A stretch of DNA of 64,000 nt from Brevundimonas sp. (GTDB lineage Bacteria; Pseudomonadota; Alphaproteobacteria; Caulobacterales; Caulobacteraceae): NCBI RefSeq assembly GCF_003248455.1, contig NZ_QFNM01000012.1:1-64000 (forward strand), read 5' to 3'. Numbering within the stretch: the first letter of the stretch is position 1; every line of letters begins with the position of its first letter. The position numbers were made by a program, and so were the translations under genes. Under the pieces are notes generated by a model. It worked only from the letters and a program-made list of their open reading frames with translations, ran no database searches and was not told the DNA's origin. Of this stretch, positions 50,895-59,941 are shown one piece after another.

Positions 50895-52076
50895 CTATGC
50901 CGTCAGCATCCGTTTCACCGCCGCCTTGAACGGCGCCGTCGCCTGCCCGGCCCTGAGCGCCATGCCGCGCGCCAGCCGAGCGGGCGGCGTCTCTTCGGTG
51001 AACAGACGCACCAGGGCGTTGGTCCCCTGATACAGGGGCCAGCTGGCCAGCCGGTGTTCGTGCTGATAGCGGGCCAGAAGCCGCTCCGCGCCGACGTCGC
51101 CGCCGCGCGCCGACCGCACGACCTTGGCCAGGGTCTCCTGCCCCCGCAGACCCAGGTTGAAGCCGTGGGCCGTCACGGGGTGCATTCCCACCGCCGCGTC
51201 GCCGATCAGGGCGAACCCCTGGCCCGCGAACCGATGGCTCCAGGTCGTGGCCAGCGGGTAGGCGTGACGCGTCCCGACCAGTTCCAGCCCGCTCAGCCGC
51301 CCCTTCAGCCGCCGTTCCATCGCGACCGCGAAGGCCTCGGGCCTCAGGGCCGTCAGGTCGTCTATGGCCGGCGTCGCCAGGGTCAGGACCACCGACGACA
51401 GCCTTTGATCCGGGTCAGCGACCGGCAGCAGGGCGACGGTCTGACCGTGGTCGAACCATTCGGTCGCCACATGGCCGTGCGCCTGGTCGTGTCGCATCCG
51501 GCACACCATCATCGACCGGCCCAGCCGGTTGATCTCGGCCCCCACGCCCAACTGGTCGCGCATGAAGGAAAAGCGCGAATCCGCCGCGACCACCAGGCTG
51601 GCGCGGATGGTCGTCCCGTCGTCCAGCGTCAACCGCCCGCGTGGAGCGGCGGTCTGGATGCGGCAGGCCGCCACCCGCCGACCCGCCATCAGAGTCACGC
51701 CCGCTTGGCTCTCGACGATTTCGAACAGGGCGCGCCGGATCAGGTGGTTGGGGATCAGCACGCCCAGTCGGTCCGCGTCCGCCGCGCCGAATGTCAGGGC
51801 GAAGGGCGAGCCGCCGTCTAGCACCCGCGCCTGGCGAAGGTCGGAGATGTCGTCCGCCGGGATCCGGTCCCAAACGCCCATCGTCTTCAACAGACGCATC
51901 GAATGATGGGTCAGGGCGATCTCCCGCCCGTCGAAGGCCGGCGCGCGCAGCGCCGCCTCGTCCTGTCCCTCGATCACGGCGACCGACAATCCCGCGCCCG
52001 CCAGCGACCGGACGAAGGCCAGGCCCGCCGGCCCGGCGCCGACTACGGCGATATCGAAGTCCGAATTCTGGCTCAT
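50895..52076 (-). CDS. UbiH/UbiF/Coq6-family FAD-dependent hydroxylase, possibly UbiM
   Basis: A 393-residue flavin monooxygenase of ubiquinone ring hydroxylation. FAD motifs: DIAVVGAGPAGLAFVRSLAG near the N-terminus, VVAADSRFSFMRDQLGV (DG-like), and GFALIGDAAVGMHPVTAHGF near residue 290. The ATG at 52076 starts the Rossmann fold region; an upstream in-frame ATG (52124) is less likely. Sequence style fits UbiM, a broad-regiospecificity member, but UbiH or UbiF cannot be excluded. It is on the strand opposite to the surrounding pyr-plsY-dprA genes. Confidence 0.82.
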   Translation of the reverse strand: MSQNSDFDIAVVGAGPAGLAFVRSLAGAGLSVAVIEGQDEAALRAPAFDGREIALTHHSMRLLKTMGVWDRIPADDISDLRQARVLDGGSPFALTFGAADADRLGVLIPNHLIRRALFEIVESQAGVTLMAGRRVAACRIQTAAPRGRLTLDDGTTIRASLVVAADSRFSFMRDQLGVGAEINRLGRSMMVCRMRHDQAHGHVATEWFDHGQTVALLPVADPDQRLSSVVLTLATPAIDDLTALRPEAFAVAMERRLKGRLSGLELVGTRHAYPLATTWSHRFAGQGFALIGDAAVGMHPVTAHGFNLGLRGQETLAKVVRSARGGDVGAERLLARYQHEHRLASWPLYQGTNALVRLFTEETPPARLARGMALRAGQATAPFKAAVKRMLTA

Positions 52077-52137
52077 GGCCGGTTTCTGCCCCAGTCGAGC
52101 GCCGCCGCCCTTGATCGAGCGCAAATCGGCGGGGCGA

Positions 52138-53070
52138 TCAACGCGGGCGAGGACAGGCCGCCGCCTTGGCCACCTCGGCGCCCAGCACCGACTTGACGGC
52201 CAGCGGCGTATCGGTGGCGATCACCGTCACCCCCTGGCGGACCAGGTCGCGGTATTCCGACACGTCCCCGTCGGCCGCGTAGCGGTCGTCACGGCGCACC
52301 CCTTGCGCGCCCAGCGTGCCGAATTGCACCTCCACCCCCGCCTGGCGCAGCGCCCGCCACAGCGCCGGTCGCTCCTCGCGCGTTCCGGTCCAGGCCAGGA
52401 TTTGCGGCGCGTTCAGTCCCCGCAGATCGTCCGTGCCGCCCAATCCGGCCGAAATCATCATCTCGGGCGCCATCGCCGCCACCGCCCGCGCATCGGCGTC
52501 GTCATAGGTGATCAGGATCACCCGGTCGCCGGCGCCAGCCCGTCGCACCTGATCGATCACCGCTCGCGCCAGGTCGACGGTCGTCTCTCCCTCGGCGGGC
52601 TTCAGGTCGATGCTGGCGATGGCCCCCACCCGCCCGGCGGCGTCCAGGGCCTCGCCCAGGGTCGGCGGCGCCGCGCGCGTCAGGCCGCCGTTCGACGCCT
52701 TCAGCCGCGCCCGCTTCACCTGGGCCAGGGTCAGGTCCGCGACCCGCCCACGGCCCGTCGTGGTTCGGTCCATCGTCTCGTCATGCATCAGCACCAGATG
52801 GCCGTCGCGGGTCAGCGCCGCATCCAGCTCCACGATGGCGTCGGGGATGGCCCGACCCGTCGCCTCGATGGCGGCGATGGAGTTTTCCGGCTGGTCCGGC
52901 GCCGACACCGCCCGGTGCGCCGAAACGGCCACGCCGCCGTCGCGCACGCAGTCGAAATAGGCGGCCATCGCCGGTCCGCCGGCGGGCGGCGCGGCGGGCG
53001 CCGGCGCGCCCACGCAGGCGGCCGTGGACAACATCAGGGCGATGGCGGCGACAGTAGGACTTGGGCTCAT
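52138..53070 (-). CDS. Glycerophosphodiester phosphodiesterase family lipoprotein
   Basis: A 310-residue exported protein with lipobox STAAC. GDPD-fold motifs: VAVSAHRAVSAPDQPENSIA (catalytic His-Arg and Glu-Asn), IVELDAALTRDGHLVLMHDE and SIDLKPAEGETTVDL. The Gly after His-Arg in the usual HRG is replaced by Ala, and the loop is longer than usual. It is a divergent paralogue of 9968-11068. The substrate is unknown. It is transcribed toward the UbiH-family gene, 61 bp away. Confidence 0.85.
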   Translation of the reverse strand: MSPSPTVAAIALMLSTAACVGAPAPAAPPAGGPAMAAYFDCVRDGGVAVSAHRAVSAPDQPENSIAAIEATGRAIPDAIVELDAALTRDGHLVLMHDETMDRTTTGRGRVADLTLAQVKRARLKASNGGLTRAAPPTLGEALDAAGRVGAIASIDLKPAEGETTVDLARAVIDQVRRAGAGDRVILITYDDADARAVAAMAPEMMISAGLGGTDDLRGLNAPQILAWTGTREERPALWRALRQAGVEVQFGTLGAQGVRRDDRYAADGDVSEYRDLVRQGVTVIATDTPLAVKSVLGAEVAKAAACPRPR

Positions 53071-53196
53071 CGTTCTCTCCGGCAGGCGGCCGGACCAGAC
53101 GCCGCGCGGATCGCTGGGTCAAGAGGTCGGATCGCCCTTGCTCCCGGTCCTCCGCCGACGCATTTTGCCGCAACGACACGCGGGGAGCGAATCAAG

Positions 53197-53835
53197 GTGC
53201 AGGATCTGACAGGCCCCGCGATCGGGACCTTGGCGCTGGTCGCGCTCGGCGGCTATCTGCTCGGTTCGATTCCGTTCGGCGTGGTCATCACCCGCGCGGC
53301 GGGCGCCGGCGACGTGCGCAACATCGGTTCGGGCAATATCGGCGCGACCAATGTGCTGCGCACCGGACGCAAGGACTTGGCACTGGCCACCCTGTTGCTG
53401 GACGCGGGCAAGGGCGCGGCCGCCCTGTTGATCGCGCGCCATCTGTTCGGCGGCGAGACCGCCGGCGCCATCGCCGGCGGCGCGGCCTTCCTGGGCCATC
53501 TGTTCCCCGTCTGGCTGGGCTTCAAGGGCGGCAAGGGGGTGGCCACCTTCTACGGCCTGCTCCTCGCGGCCGCCTGGCCGCTGGGCCTGATGGCGGCGGG
53601 CGTCTGGCTGCTGTCAGCCTTCCTGTTCCGCTATTCGTCGCTGGCGGCCCTGATCTCGTCGGCGACGGCGCCGCTCCTGGCGCTGGCGCCCCTGGCGGCC
53701 TTGGGCCTGCCGGTCGGCGCGCCGATCCTGATCCTGACCGTCTTCGCCGCCGTGCTGATCTGGGTGCGCCACCATCAGAACATCGCCCGCCTGCTCAAGG
53801 GCGAGGAGCCGCGTATCGGGGCCAAGAAGGCGTGA
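53197..53835 (+). CDS. plsY: Acyl-phosphate:glycerol-3-phosphate acyltransferase
   Basis: A 212-residue polytopic membrane enzyme that makes lysophosphatidic acid from acyl phosphate. Signature loops: IGSGNIGATNVLRTGRKDLA and GHLFPVWLGFKGGKGVATFY, plus the C-terminal WVRHHQNIARLLKGEEPRIG. The GTG at 53197 is preceded by GGGGAGCGA. The last bases overlap the dprA start (GTGA). Confidence 0.95.
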   Translation: MQDLTGPAIGTLALVALGGYLLGSIPFGVVITRAAGAGDVRNIGSGNIGATNVLRTGRKDLALATLLLDAGKGAAALLIARHLFGGETAGAIAGGAAFLGHLFPVWLGFKGGKGVATFYGLLLAAAWPLGLMAAGVWLLSAFLFRYSSLAALISSATAPLLALAPLAALGLPVGAPILILTVFAAVLIWVRHHQNIARLLKGEEPRIGAKKA

Positions 53836-54902
53836 GCCTGGCCCCGGCCGAACGGTTCGCCCGGCTGCGGCTGGCCCGCATCGACCGCATCGGCCCCGTG
53901 GCCTTCGCCCAGCTTGTGACCCGCTACGGCTCGGCCGTCGCCGCTCTGGAGGCCCTGCACGGCCTGGTCCGCAAGTCCGCCGCCGCCCCGCCCCCGTCCG
54001 TCGAAGCAGTCGAGCGCGAACAGGCCGCCGGCGACGCTTTCGGCGCGCGCCTCTTGGTGCTGGGCGATCCCGACTATCCGCAAATGCTGGCCGCGCTGGA
54101 TCCCCCGCCGCCGATCCTGTGGGCGCGCGGCGACATCGGCCTGTTGAACCGCCCGTCCGTCGCCATCGTCGGCGCCCGCATCGCGTCTGCGGGCGGTCAG
54201 CGGATCGCGCGTGGCCTAGCCGGACAACTGGGCCAGGCGGGCCATGTCGTCGTCTCCGGCATGGCGCGCGGCATCGACGCCGCCGCCCACGAAGGCGCCC
54301 TGGAGACCGGAACCGTCGCCGTCCTGGGCGGCGGGGTCGACGACATCTATCCGCCCGAACACGCCGGCCTCTACGCCCGGCTGGTGGACCAGGGCTGCGT
54401 GGTCTCCGAAAGCCCGGTCGGCGCCCGCGCCCAGGCGCGCGACTTTCCCCGCCGCAACCGCATCATCTCGGGGCTGTCGCGGGGCGTCGTGGTGGTCGAG
54501 GCCGAGATTCGCTCCGGCTCTCTGATCACCGCCCGCCTCGCCGCCGAACAGGGCCGCGACGTCTTCGCCGTGCCCGGCTCGCCGCTGGACCCCCGGGCGC
54601 GCGGTCCCAACGAACTGCTGCGCCAGGGCGCCGTCCTGTGCGAGGGAATCGAGGACATCGAACGCGCCTTCGACGGCCTGCGCACCCTGCGCGAGCCGCC
54701 GTCGGCGCCGCTGCGCTTCGACGACGATCTGGACGACGCCTTCCTGGACCGGGTCGCCGCCCTGCTGTCGCCGACGCCCGCGCCGCGCGACGAGATCGCC
54801 CGTGCGCTGAACGTTCCGGTCGCCCAGGTCGCCGCCGCCCTGCTGGAGCTCAGCCTGACCGGCCGCGCCGAACTCCTACCCGGCGGACTGGCGTCGCTTT
54901 AG
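53832..54902 (+). CDS. dprA: DNA-processing protein DprA
   Basis: A 356-residue protein loading RecA on incoming single-stranded DNA during transformation. The Rossmann-like core shows VAIVGARIASAGGQRIARGL, VVSGMARGIDAAAHEGALE, TVAVLGGGVDDIYPPEHAGL and DFPRRNRIISGLSRGVVVVE. A C-terminal winged-helix (EIARALNVPVAQVAAALLEL) follows a linker. The GTG at 53832 overlaps the plsY stop. Its presence suggests natural transformation is possible. Confidence 0.95.
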   Translation: MSLAPAERFARLRLARIDRIGPVAFAQLVTRYGSAVAALEALHGLVRKSAAAPPPSVEAVEREQAAGDAFGARLLVLGDPDYPQMLAALDPPPPILWARGDIGLLNRPSVAIVGARIASAGGQRIARGLAGQLGQAGHVVVSGMARGIDAAAHEGALETGTVAVLGGGVDDIYPPEHAGLYARLVDQGCVVSESPVGARAQARDFPRRNRIISGLSRGVVVVEAEIRSGSLITARLAAEQGRDVFAVPGSPLDPRARGPNELLRQGAVLCEGIEDIERAFDGLRTLREPPSAPLRFDDDLDDAFLDRVAALLSPTPAPRDEIARALNVPVAQVAAALLELSLTGRAELLPGGLASL

Positions 54903-55096
54903 TCGTCCGGCCGGTCCAGGGCCGCCGCCCTGGCCGCGTCCTCCAGCAGCCCGGCCAACCGGCCATCGCCCCCCTCGCGCGCCATCCGCGCCATTTCCAG
55001 CGCCATCGCACCGATATACTCCCGCGTCGGAAAGTCCTCCGCCTCGATGTCGTCCTGATGGTCCGACGCGGCCGCCGGTGTCCTTGAGCTGGCCAT
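54899..55096 (-). CDS. Small acidic protein, function unknown
   Basis: A 65-residue protein of low complexity with one predicted amphipathic helix (EYIGAMALEMARMAREGGDG, LAGLLEDAARAAALD). Starting at ATG 55096 (MASSRTPAAASDHQDD) avoids an upstream extension with no family look. It converges on dprA with a 4-bp overlap of the stop regions. No function recognised. Confidence 0.6.
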   Translation of the reverse strand: MASSRTPAAASDHQDDIEAEDFPTREYIGAMALEMARMAREGGDGRLAGLLEDAARAAALDRPDD

Positions 55097-55233
55097 GATC
55101 GTCTCCGTTGTCGCCGCGCAATCTAGCCGCGTTTCGGTGAAATACAACTACCTATGGCTGTAAGACGACGGGCCCGATTGACTCCCGGCTCCGCTCCAAC
55201 CACGTTCGCGCCCCTTCCCGAGACCGGACCGAT

Positions 55234-57852
55234 ATGAACCTCGTCATCGTCGAGAGCCCCGCAAAGGCCAAGACCATCAACAAATATCTCGGCTCGGACT
55301 ACGAGGTCCTGGCCTCCTACGGCCACGTCCGCGACCTGCCGTCCAAGGACGGCTCGGTCCTGCCCGACGACGACTTCTCCATGCACTGGGAGGCCGACGC
55401 CAAGGGCGCCAAACGCCTGTCGGAAATCGCCGAGGCCGCCAAGCGCGCCGACCGCGTCATCCTGGCCACCGACCCCGACCGCGAAGGGGAAGCGATCAGC
55501 TGGCACGTGCTGGAAGTGCTGAACAAGAAGAAGGCGCTGAAGGACAAGGATGTCCAGCGCGTCACCTTCAACGCCATCACCAGGTCCGCCGTGCTGGAGG
55601 CCATGGCCAATCCGCGCCAGCTGGATATGGAGTTGGTCGAGGCCTATCTGGCCCGCCGCGCCCTTGACTATCTGGTCGGCTTCACCCTGTCCCCGGTCCT
55701 GTGGCGCAAGCTGCCGGGCGCGCGTTCGGCCGGGCGCGTCCAGTCGGTCGCCCTGCGCATCGTCGTTGATCGCGAGATGGAGATCGAGAAGTTCAGACCC
55801 CAGGAGTATTGGTCCATCGAGGCCGACCTGACGGCAGACAGCCCCCCCTTCACCGCCCGCCTGGTCAAGCACGCGGGCAAGCGGGTCCAGCGCCTGGACA
55901 TCAAGGACGAGGCCACCGCCTCGGCGGCCCGCGCCGCCATCCAGGCCGGCGACTTCACCATCCGCTCGGTCGAGAAGAAGCCGGTCCGCCGCAATCCCGC
56001 CCCGCCCTTCACCACCTCGACCCTACAGCAGGAGGCGGCGCGCAAACTGGGCTTCACCGCCCAGCGCACGATGCAGGCGGCGCAGAAACTGTACGAGGGC
56101 GTCGACGAGACCGGCGGCCTGATCACCTATATGCGGACCGACGGCGTCTCGGTCAGCCCCGAGGGCCTGGCCCAGGCCCGCGAGGTCATCGGCAAGGAAT
56201 ACGGCCCGGCCTACGTCCCTTCGGAACCTCGCTTTTACAAGGTGAAGGCCAAGAACGCTCAGGAAGCGCACGAAGCGATCCGGCCGACCAACATCGCCCG
56301 CCATCCCGACAGCGTGCGCCTGGATAGCGACCTCCAGCGGCTGTACGAACTGATCTGGAAACGGATGGTCGCCTCCCAGATGGAGGCTGCGCGTCTGGAC
56401 CGCACCACGGTCGAGATCGAGACGCCCGACGGCCAGACCGGCCTGCGCGCCACCGGCCAGGTCGTCACCTTCGACGGCTTCCTGGCCGTCTATGAAGAGG
56501 GCCGCGACGAAAGGCAGAAGGGCGCCGAAGGCGAAGAGGGCGACGACGATACGAGCCGCCTGCCCGTCCTGAAGGAAGGCGCCAAGGCCAAGGTCGACGC
56601 CGTGCGCGCCGACCAGCATTTCACCGAACCGCCCCCGCGCTATTCGGAAGCCACACTGGTCAAGAAGCTGGAGGAACTGGGCATCGGCCGCCCCTCGACC
56701 TACGCCTCGACCCTGTCGACCCTGCGCGACCGCGAATATGTCCGCGTCGACAAGAACCGCTTCTACCCCGAGGACAAGGGGCGGCTGGTCACGGCTTTCC
56801 TGGAGCAGTTCTTCAGGAAGTGGGTCGAATACGACTTCACCGCCGCCCTGGAGACCCAGCTGGACGAGGTTTCGGCCGGCCAGTTGGACTGGAAGGTGCT
56901 GCTGCGCCAGTTCTGGCAGGACTTCCACGCCGCGACCCAGGCCGCCGGCGAACTGCGCACCACGGCCATCCTGGACGCCCTGAATGAAAGCCTGGGCGCC
57001 CACATCTTCCCGGACAAGGGCGACGGGTCCGATCCGCGTGAATGCCCCCTGTGCCACCAGGGCCAGCTCAGCCTGAAGACCAGCCGGTTCGGCGCCTTCA
57101 TCGGCTGTTCGCGCTATCCCGACTGCAAATACACCCGCCCCGTCGCCAGCCCCTCGGCCGAGGACGGGTCGGCCGAGAGCGGCGACCGCGAACTGGGAAT
57201 CGATCCGGCCACCGGCCAGCCTGTCCAGTTGAAGATCGGCCGCTTCGGCCCCTATGTCGAGATCGCGCCGCCCGACGGGGAGAAGCCGAAACGCTCGTCC
57301 CTGCCCAAGGGCTGGTCGCCGGCGTCGCTGACGCTGGACCAGGCGCTGCGCCTTTTGGCCCTGCCGCGCGAGGTGGGGCTCCACCCCGAAGACGGCAAGC
57401 CGATCACGGCGGGCCTGGGCCGCTATGGACCCTTCGTCCTTCACGCCGGCACCTATGCGAACGTCTCCGACATCGACGAGGTGTTCGAGGTCGGCCTGAA
57501 CCGCGCCGTGGCCCTGCTGGCCGAGAAGCGCGCCGGTCGTCCCGGTCGCGGCGCCGCGGCCGCCCCGCTGAAGGACCTGGGCGCCCACCCGGAAACGGGC
57601 GAGCCGATCCACGTCATGGCCGGCCGCTTCGGCCCCTACGTCAAGTCCGGCAAGATCAACGCCACCCTGCCGAAAGGCACGGCGCCCGAAGACCTGACGC
57701 TCGAAGACGCCCTACCCCTGCTCGCCGCCAAGGCCGGCGCCGCGCCGAAAAAGAAGGCGCCCGCCGCCAAGAAGGCCGCTGCTCCCAAAAAGGCCGCCGC
57801 CAAGAAACCGGCCGCGAAAAAGGCCCCGGCCAAGAAGAAGACCGCCGAGTAA
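55234..57852 (+). CDS. topA: DNA topoisomerase I (type IA)
   Basis: An 872-residue enzyme relaxing negative supercoils. The Toprim domain (MNLVIVESPAKAKTINKYLG, ILATDPDREGEAISWHVLEV) is followed by the catalytic Tyr in GLITYMRTDGVSVSPEGLAQ. Next come a single CxxC-type zinc ribbon (ECPLCHQGQLSLKTSRFGAF, GCSRYPDCKY) and three repeat domains of the topoisomerase C-terminal type (KIGRFGPYVEIAPPDGE, GLGRYGPFVLHAGTYANVSD, MAGRFGPYVKSGKINATLP). It ends in a Lys/Ala-rich tail (KKKAPAAKKAAAPKK) that probably binds DNA. Confidence 0.97.
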   Translation: MNLVIVESPAKAKTINKYLGSDYEVLASYGHVRDLPSKDGSVLPDDDFSMHWEADAKGAKRLSEIAEAAKRADRVILATDPDREGEAISWHVLEVLNKKKALKDKDVQRVTFNAITRSAVLEAMANPRQLDMELVEAYLARRALDYLVGFTLSPVLWRKLPGARSAGRVQSVALRIVVDREMEIEKFRPQEYWSIEADLTADSPPFTARLVKHAGKRVQRLDIKDEATASAARAAIQAGDFTIRSVEKKPVRRNPAPPFTTSTLQQEAARKLGFTAQRTMQAAQKLYEGVDETGGLITYMRTDGVSVSPEGLAQAREVIGKEYGPAYVPSEPRFYKVKAKNAQEAHEAIRPTNIARHPDSVRLDSDLQRLYELIWKRMVASQMEAARLDRTTVEIETPDGQTGLRATGQVVTFDGFLAVYEEGRDERQKGAEGEEGDDDTSRLPVLKEGAKAKVDAVRADQHFTEPPPRYSEATLVKKLEELGIGRPSTYASTLSTLRDREYVRVDKNRFYPEDKGRLVTAFLEQFFRKWVEYDFTAALETQLDEVSAGQLDWKVLLRQFWQDFHAATQAAGELRTTAILDALNESLGAHIFPDKGDGSDPRECPLCHQGQLSLKTSRFGAFIGCSRYPDCKYTRPVASPSAEDGSAESGDRELGIDPATGQPVQLKIGRFGPYVEIAPPDGEKPKRSSLPKGWSPASLTLDQALRLLALPREVGLHPEDGKPITAGLGRYGPFVLHAGTYANVSDIDEVFEVGLNRAVALLAEKRAGRPGRGAAAAPLKDLGAHPETGEPIHVMAGRFGPYVKSGKINATLPKGTAPEDLTLEDALPLLAAKAGAAPKKKAPAAKKAAAPKKAAAKKPAAKKAPAKKKTAE

Positions 57853-57894
57853 CGCCCAGGTCCCCTCCCCACTTGTGGGGAGGGGACCTGGGCG
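57853..57894. repeat. Perfect 20-bp inverted repeat downstream of topA
   Basis: Arms CGCCCAGGTCCCCTCCCCAC and its complement are separated by TT. No T-run follows. The continuation to about 57985 (GCGGTGGAGGG, then CCTCCGTC and CCTCCCCGCTGCGCAGGGAG) looks like a degraded copy of the palindromic element at 49421. It may serve as a transcription terminator but is probably a dispersed repeat. Confidence 0.75.
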
Positions 57895-58050
57895 TAGCGG
57901 TGGAGGGCTCTCAAAGTCCCGCTGGCGCTTACAGCGTTTCAGAACCCCTCCGTCACGGCGCGAAGACGCGCCGCGCTACCTCCCCGCTGCGCAGGGAGGA
58001 GACAAAGCCTCATGGCGCGAATCCTCCCCGCGCCCTATCTTCGCCTGCTC

Positions 58051-59934
58051 ATGCCCATCCGTCGTCTCTCCCCCGAAACCGTCAACCGCATCGCCGCCGG
58101 CGAGGTGGTCGAGCGGCCCGCCAGCGCCATCAAGGAACTGGTTGAGAACGCCATCGACGCGGGCGGCTCCAACATCGAGATCCAGGCCGACGGCGGCGGC
58201 CTGTCGCGCATCCTGATCGCCGACGACGGCAAGGGCATCCCCAGGGCCGAACTGCCCCTCGCCGTCGAACGCCACGCCACCTCGAAGCTTGAGCCCGACG
58301 ACGCCGGCGACGTGGACCTGCTGCGCATCCACACCCTGGGCTTCCGGGGCGAGGCCCTGCCCTCCATCGGCTCGGTCGCCCGCCTGTCGATCACCACCCG
58401 ATCCCGCGACGAAACCGAGGCGTGGACCATCACGGTCGAGGGCGGCGAGACCCGCCCCCTGGCCCCCGCCCCCTTCCCCGGTCCGCATGGCGCGCGGGTC
58501 GAGGTGCGCGACCTCTTCTACGCCACCCCCGCCCGGCTCAAATTCATGAAATCCGAACGGGCCGAGGCCATGGCCATTTCGGAAGAGATCAAACGCCAGG
58601 CCATGGCGCACGAGGCCATCGCTTTCACCCTGTCGCTGGACGGCAAGATCACCCTGCGCCTGCCCGCCGAACATCCGGGCGACGAGGGCCGCCTGCGCCG
58701 CCTGTCCGCCCTTTTGGGGCGCGACTTCGAGGCCAACGCCCTGCTGATCGACCAGGAGCGGGACGGCGTGCGCCTGTCCGGCTATGCGGGCCTGCCCACC
58801 TATTCGCGCGGCAATGCGGCGCATCAGTATCTGTTCGTCAACGGCCGCCCGGTGAAGGATCGGCTGCTGCAGGGGGCGCTGAGGGGCGCCTACGCCGACT
58901 TTCTGGCGCGGGACCGTCACCCGGCCGCCGTCCTCTTCCTCGACATCGACCCCCTCTATGTCGACGTCAACGTCCACCCGGCCAAGGCCGAGGTCCGGTT
59001 CCGCGATCCGGCCCTGGTGCGCGGCCTGATCGTCGGCGCCCTCAGGCACGCGCTGCACGCCGCCGGCCACCGCGCCTCCACCACCGTCGCCGCCGACGCC
59101 CTGTCCAGCTTCCAGCCGCACACGGGCGTGACGCAGAGTGGCGAGTGGCGAGTAGCGAGTGGCGAGGGCTGGTCCGGGTGGACAGGCTGGGACGCTCCGG
59201 CTTCCCAGACCGCCCAAGTCCTTCCCGGCCTCAACGAACGCAGCGCACGCGTCGAGCCCGGCTGGACCGGCCCCGGATACGGCGAACTCGCCACTCGCCA
59301 CCCGCCACTCGCCACTGCCTCCCAGCCACTCGCCACTCCACAAGACCCCCTCGACTACCCCCTCGGCGCCGCCCGCGGCCAGCTCCACGCCAACTATATC
59401 GTCGCCCAGACCCGCGACGGCCTGGTCATCGTCGACCAACACGCGGCGCACGAGCGGCTGGTCTATGAGCGGATGAAGGCCCAGATGGCCGAGGGGTCCG
59501 TGACCCGCCAGGCCCTGCTGACGCCCGAGGTCGTCGACCTGGACCCCGCCGAGGCCGAGCGCGTCGCCGCCAAGGCCGACGAACTGGCCGAGATGGGCCT
59601 GATCGTCGAGGCCTTCGGCGCCGGCGCCGTCCTGGTGCGCGAGACCCCGGCCCTGCTGGGCGACACCGACGTGCAAGGGTTGATCCGCGACATCGCCGAC
59701 GACCTGGCCGAACACGGCATGGCCCTGTCGCTGAAGGAACGCCTCGCCGCCATCTGCGGCACCATGGCCTGCCACGGCAGCGTCCGTTCGGGCCGCGTCC
59801 TCTCCGCCCCCGAGATGAACGCCCTGCTCCGCCAGATGGAGGCCACCCCCCACAGCGGCCAGTGCAACCACGGCCGCCCGACCTATGTCGAGCTCAAGCT
59901 GCACGACCTGGAGAAGCTGTTCGGGCGGCGGTGA
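58051..59934 (+). CDS. mutL: DNA mismatch repair protein MutL with inserted linker element
   Basis: A 627-residue mismatch-repair ATPase/endonuclease. The GHKL ATPase has KELVENAIDAGG, IADDGKGIPRAELP and HTLGFRGEALPSIGSVARLS. The C-terminal domain carries the endonuclease motif VDQHAAHERLVYERMK and ACHGSVRSG / CNHGRPTY, expected where MutH is absent. The ATG at 58051 (MPIRRLSPETVNRIAAGEVV) is chosen; an earlier in-frame ATG at 58012 adds a non-conserved leader. The linker at about residues 362-429 is encoded by an inverted-repeat element and has unusual Ser/Gly/Trp-rich sequence (QSGEWRVASGEGWSGWTGWD). Confidence 0.95.
   Translation: MPIRRLSPETVNRIAAGEVVERPASAIKELVENAIDAGGSNIEIQADGGGLSRILIADDGKGIPRAELPLAVERHATSKLEPDDAGDVDLLRIHTLGFRGEALPSIGSVARLSITTRSRDETEAWTITVEGGETRPLAPAPFPGPHGARVEVRDLFYATPARLKFMKSERAEAMAISEEIKRQAMAHEAIAFTLSLDGKITLRLPAEHPGDEGRLRRLSALLGRDFEANALLIDQERDGVRLSGYAGLPTYSRGNAAHQYLFVNGRPVKDRLLQGALRGAYADFLARDRHPAAVLFLDIDPLYVDVNVHPAKAEVRFRDPALVRGLIVGALRHALHAAGHRASTTVAADALSSFQPHTGVTQSGEWRVASGEGWSGWTGWDAPASQTAQVLPGLNERSARVEPGWTGPGYGELATRHPPLATASQPLATPQDPLDYPLGAARGQLHANYIVAQTRDGLVIVDQHAAHERLVYERMKAQMAEGSVTRQALLTPEVVDLDPAEAERVAAKADELAEMGLIVEAFGAGAVLVRETPALLGDTDVQGLIRDIADDLAEHGMALSLKERLAAICGTMACHGSVRSGRVLSAPEMNALLRQMEATPHSGQCNHGRPTYVELKLHDLEKLFGRR
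59136..59337. repeat. Palindromic element inserted in frame within mutL
   Basis: The left arm (59136-59166) is built from GAGTGGCGA-type units. The right arm (59287-59317) is its near-perfect complement, CTCGCCACT-type units, with 28 of 31 positions matching; a further half copy GCCACTCGCCACTCC lies at 59324-59338. The whole insertion keeps the mutL frame open. A trace of the same unit (GTGAGTGGCG) appears just after mutL at 59938. Confidence 0.85.
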
Positions 59935-59941
59935 GTCGTGA

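Noticed and set aside
57976..59904. A 642-codon minus-strand open frame antisense to mutL
   Set aside because: It mirrors a high-GC gene with all MutL motifs intact; the frame has no recognisable domain or ribosome site.
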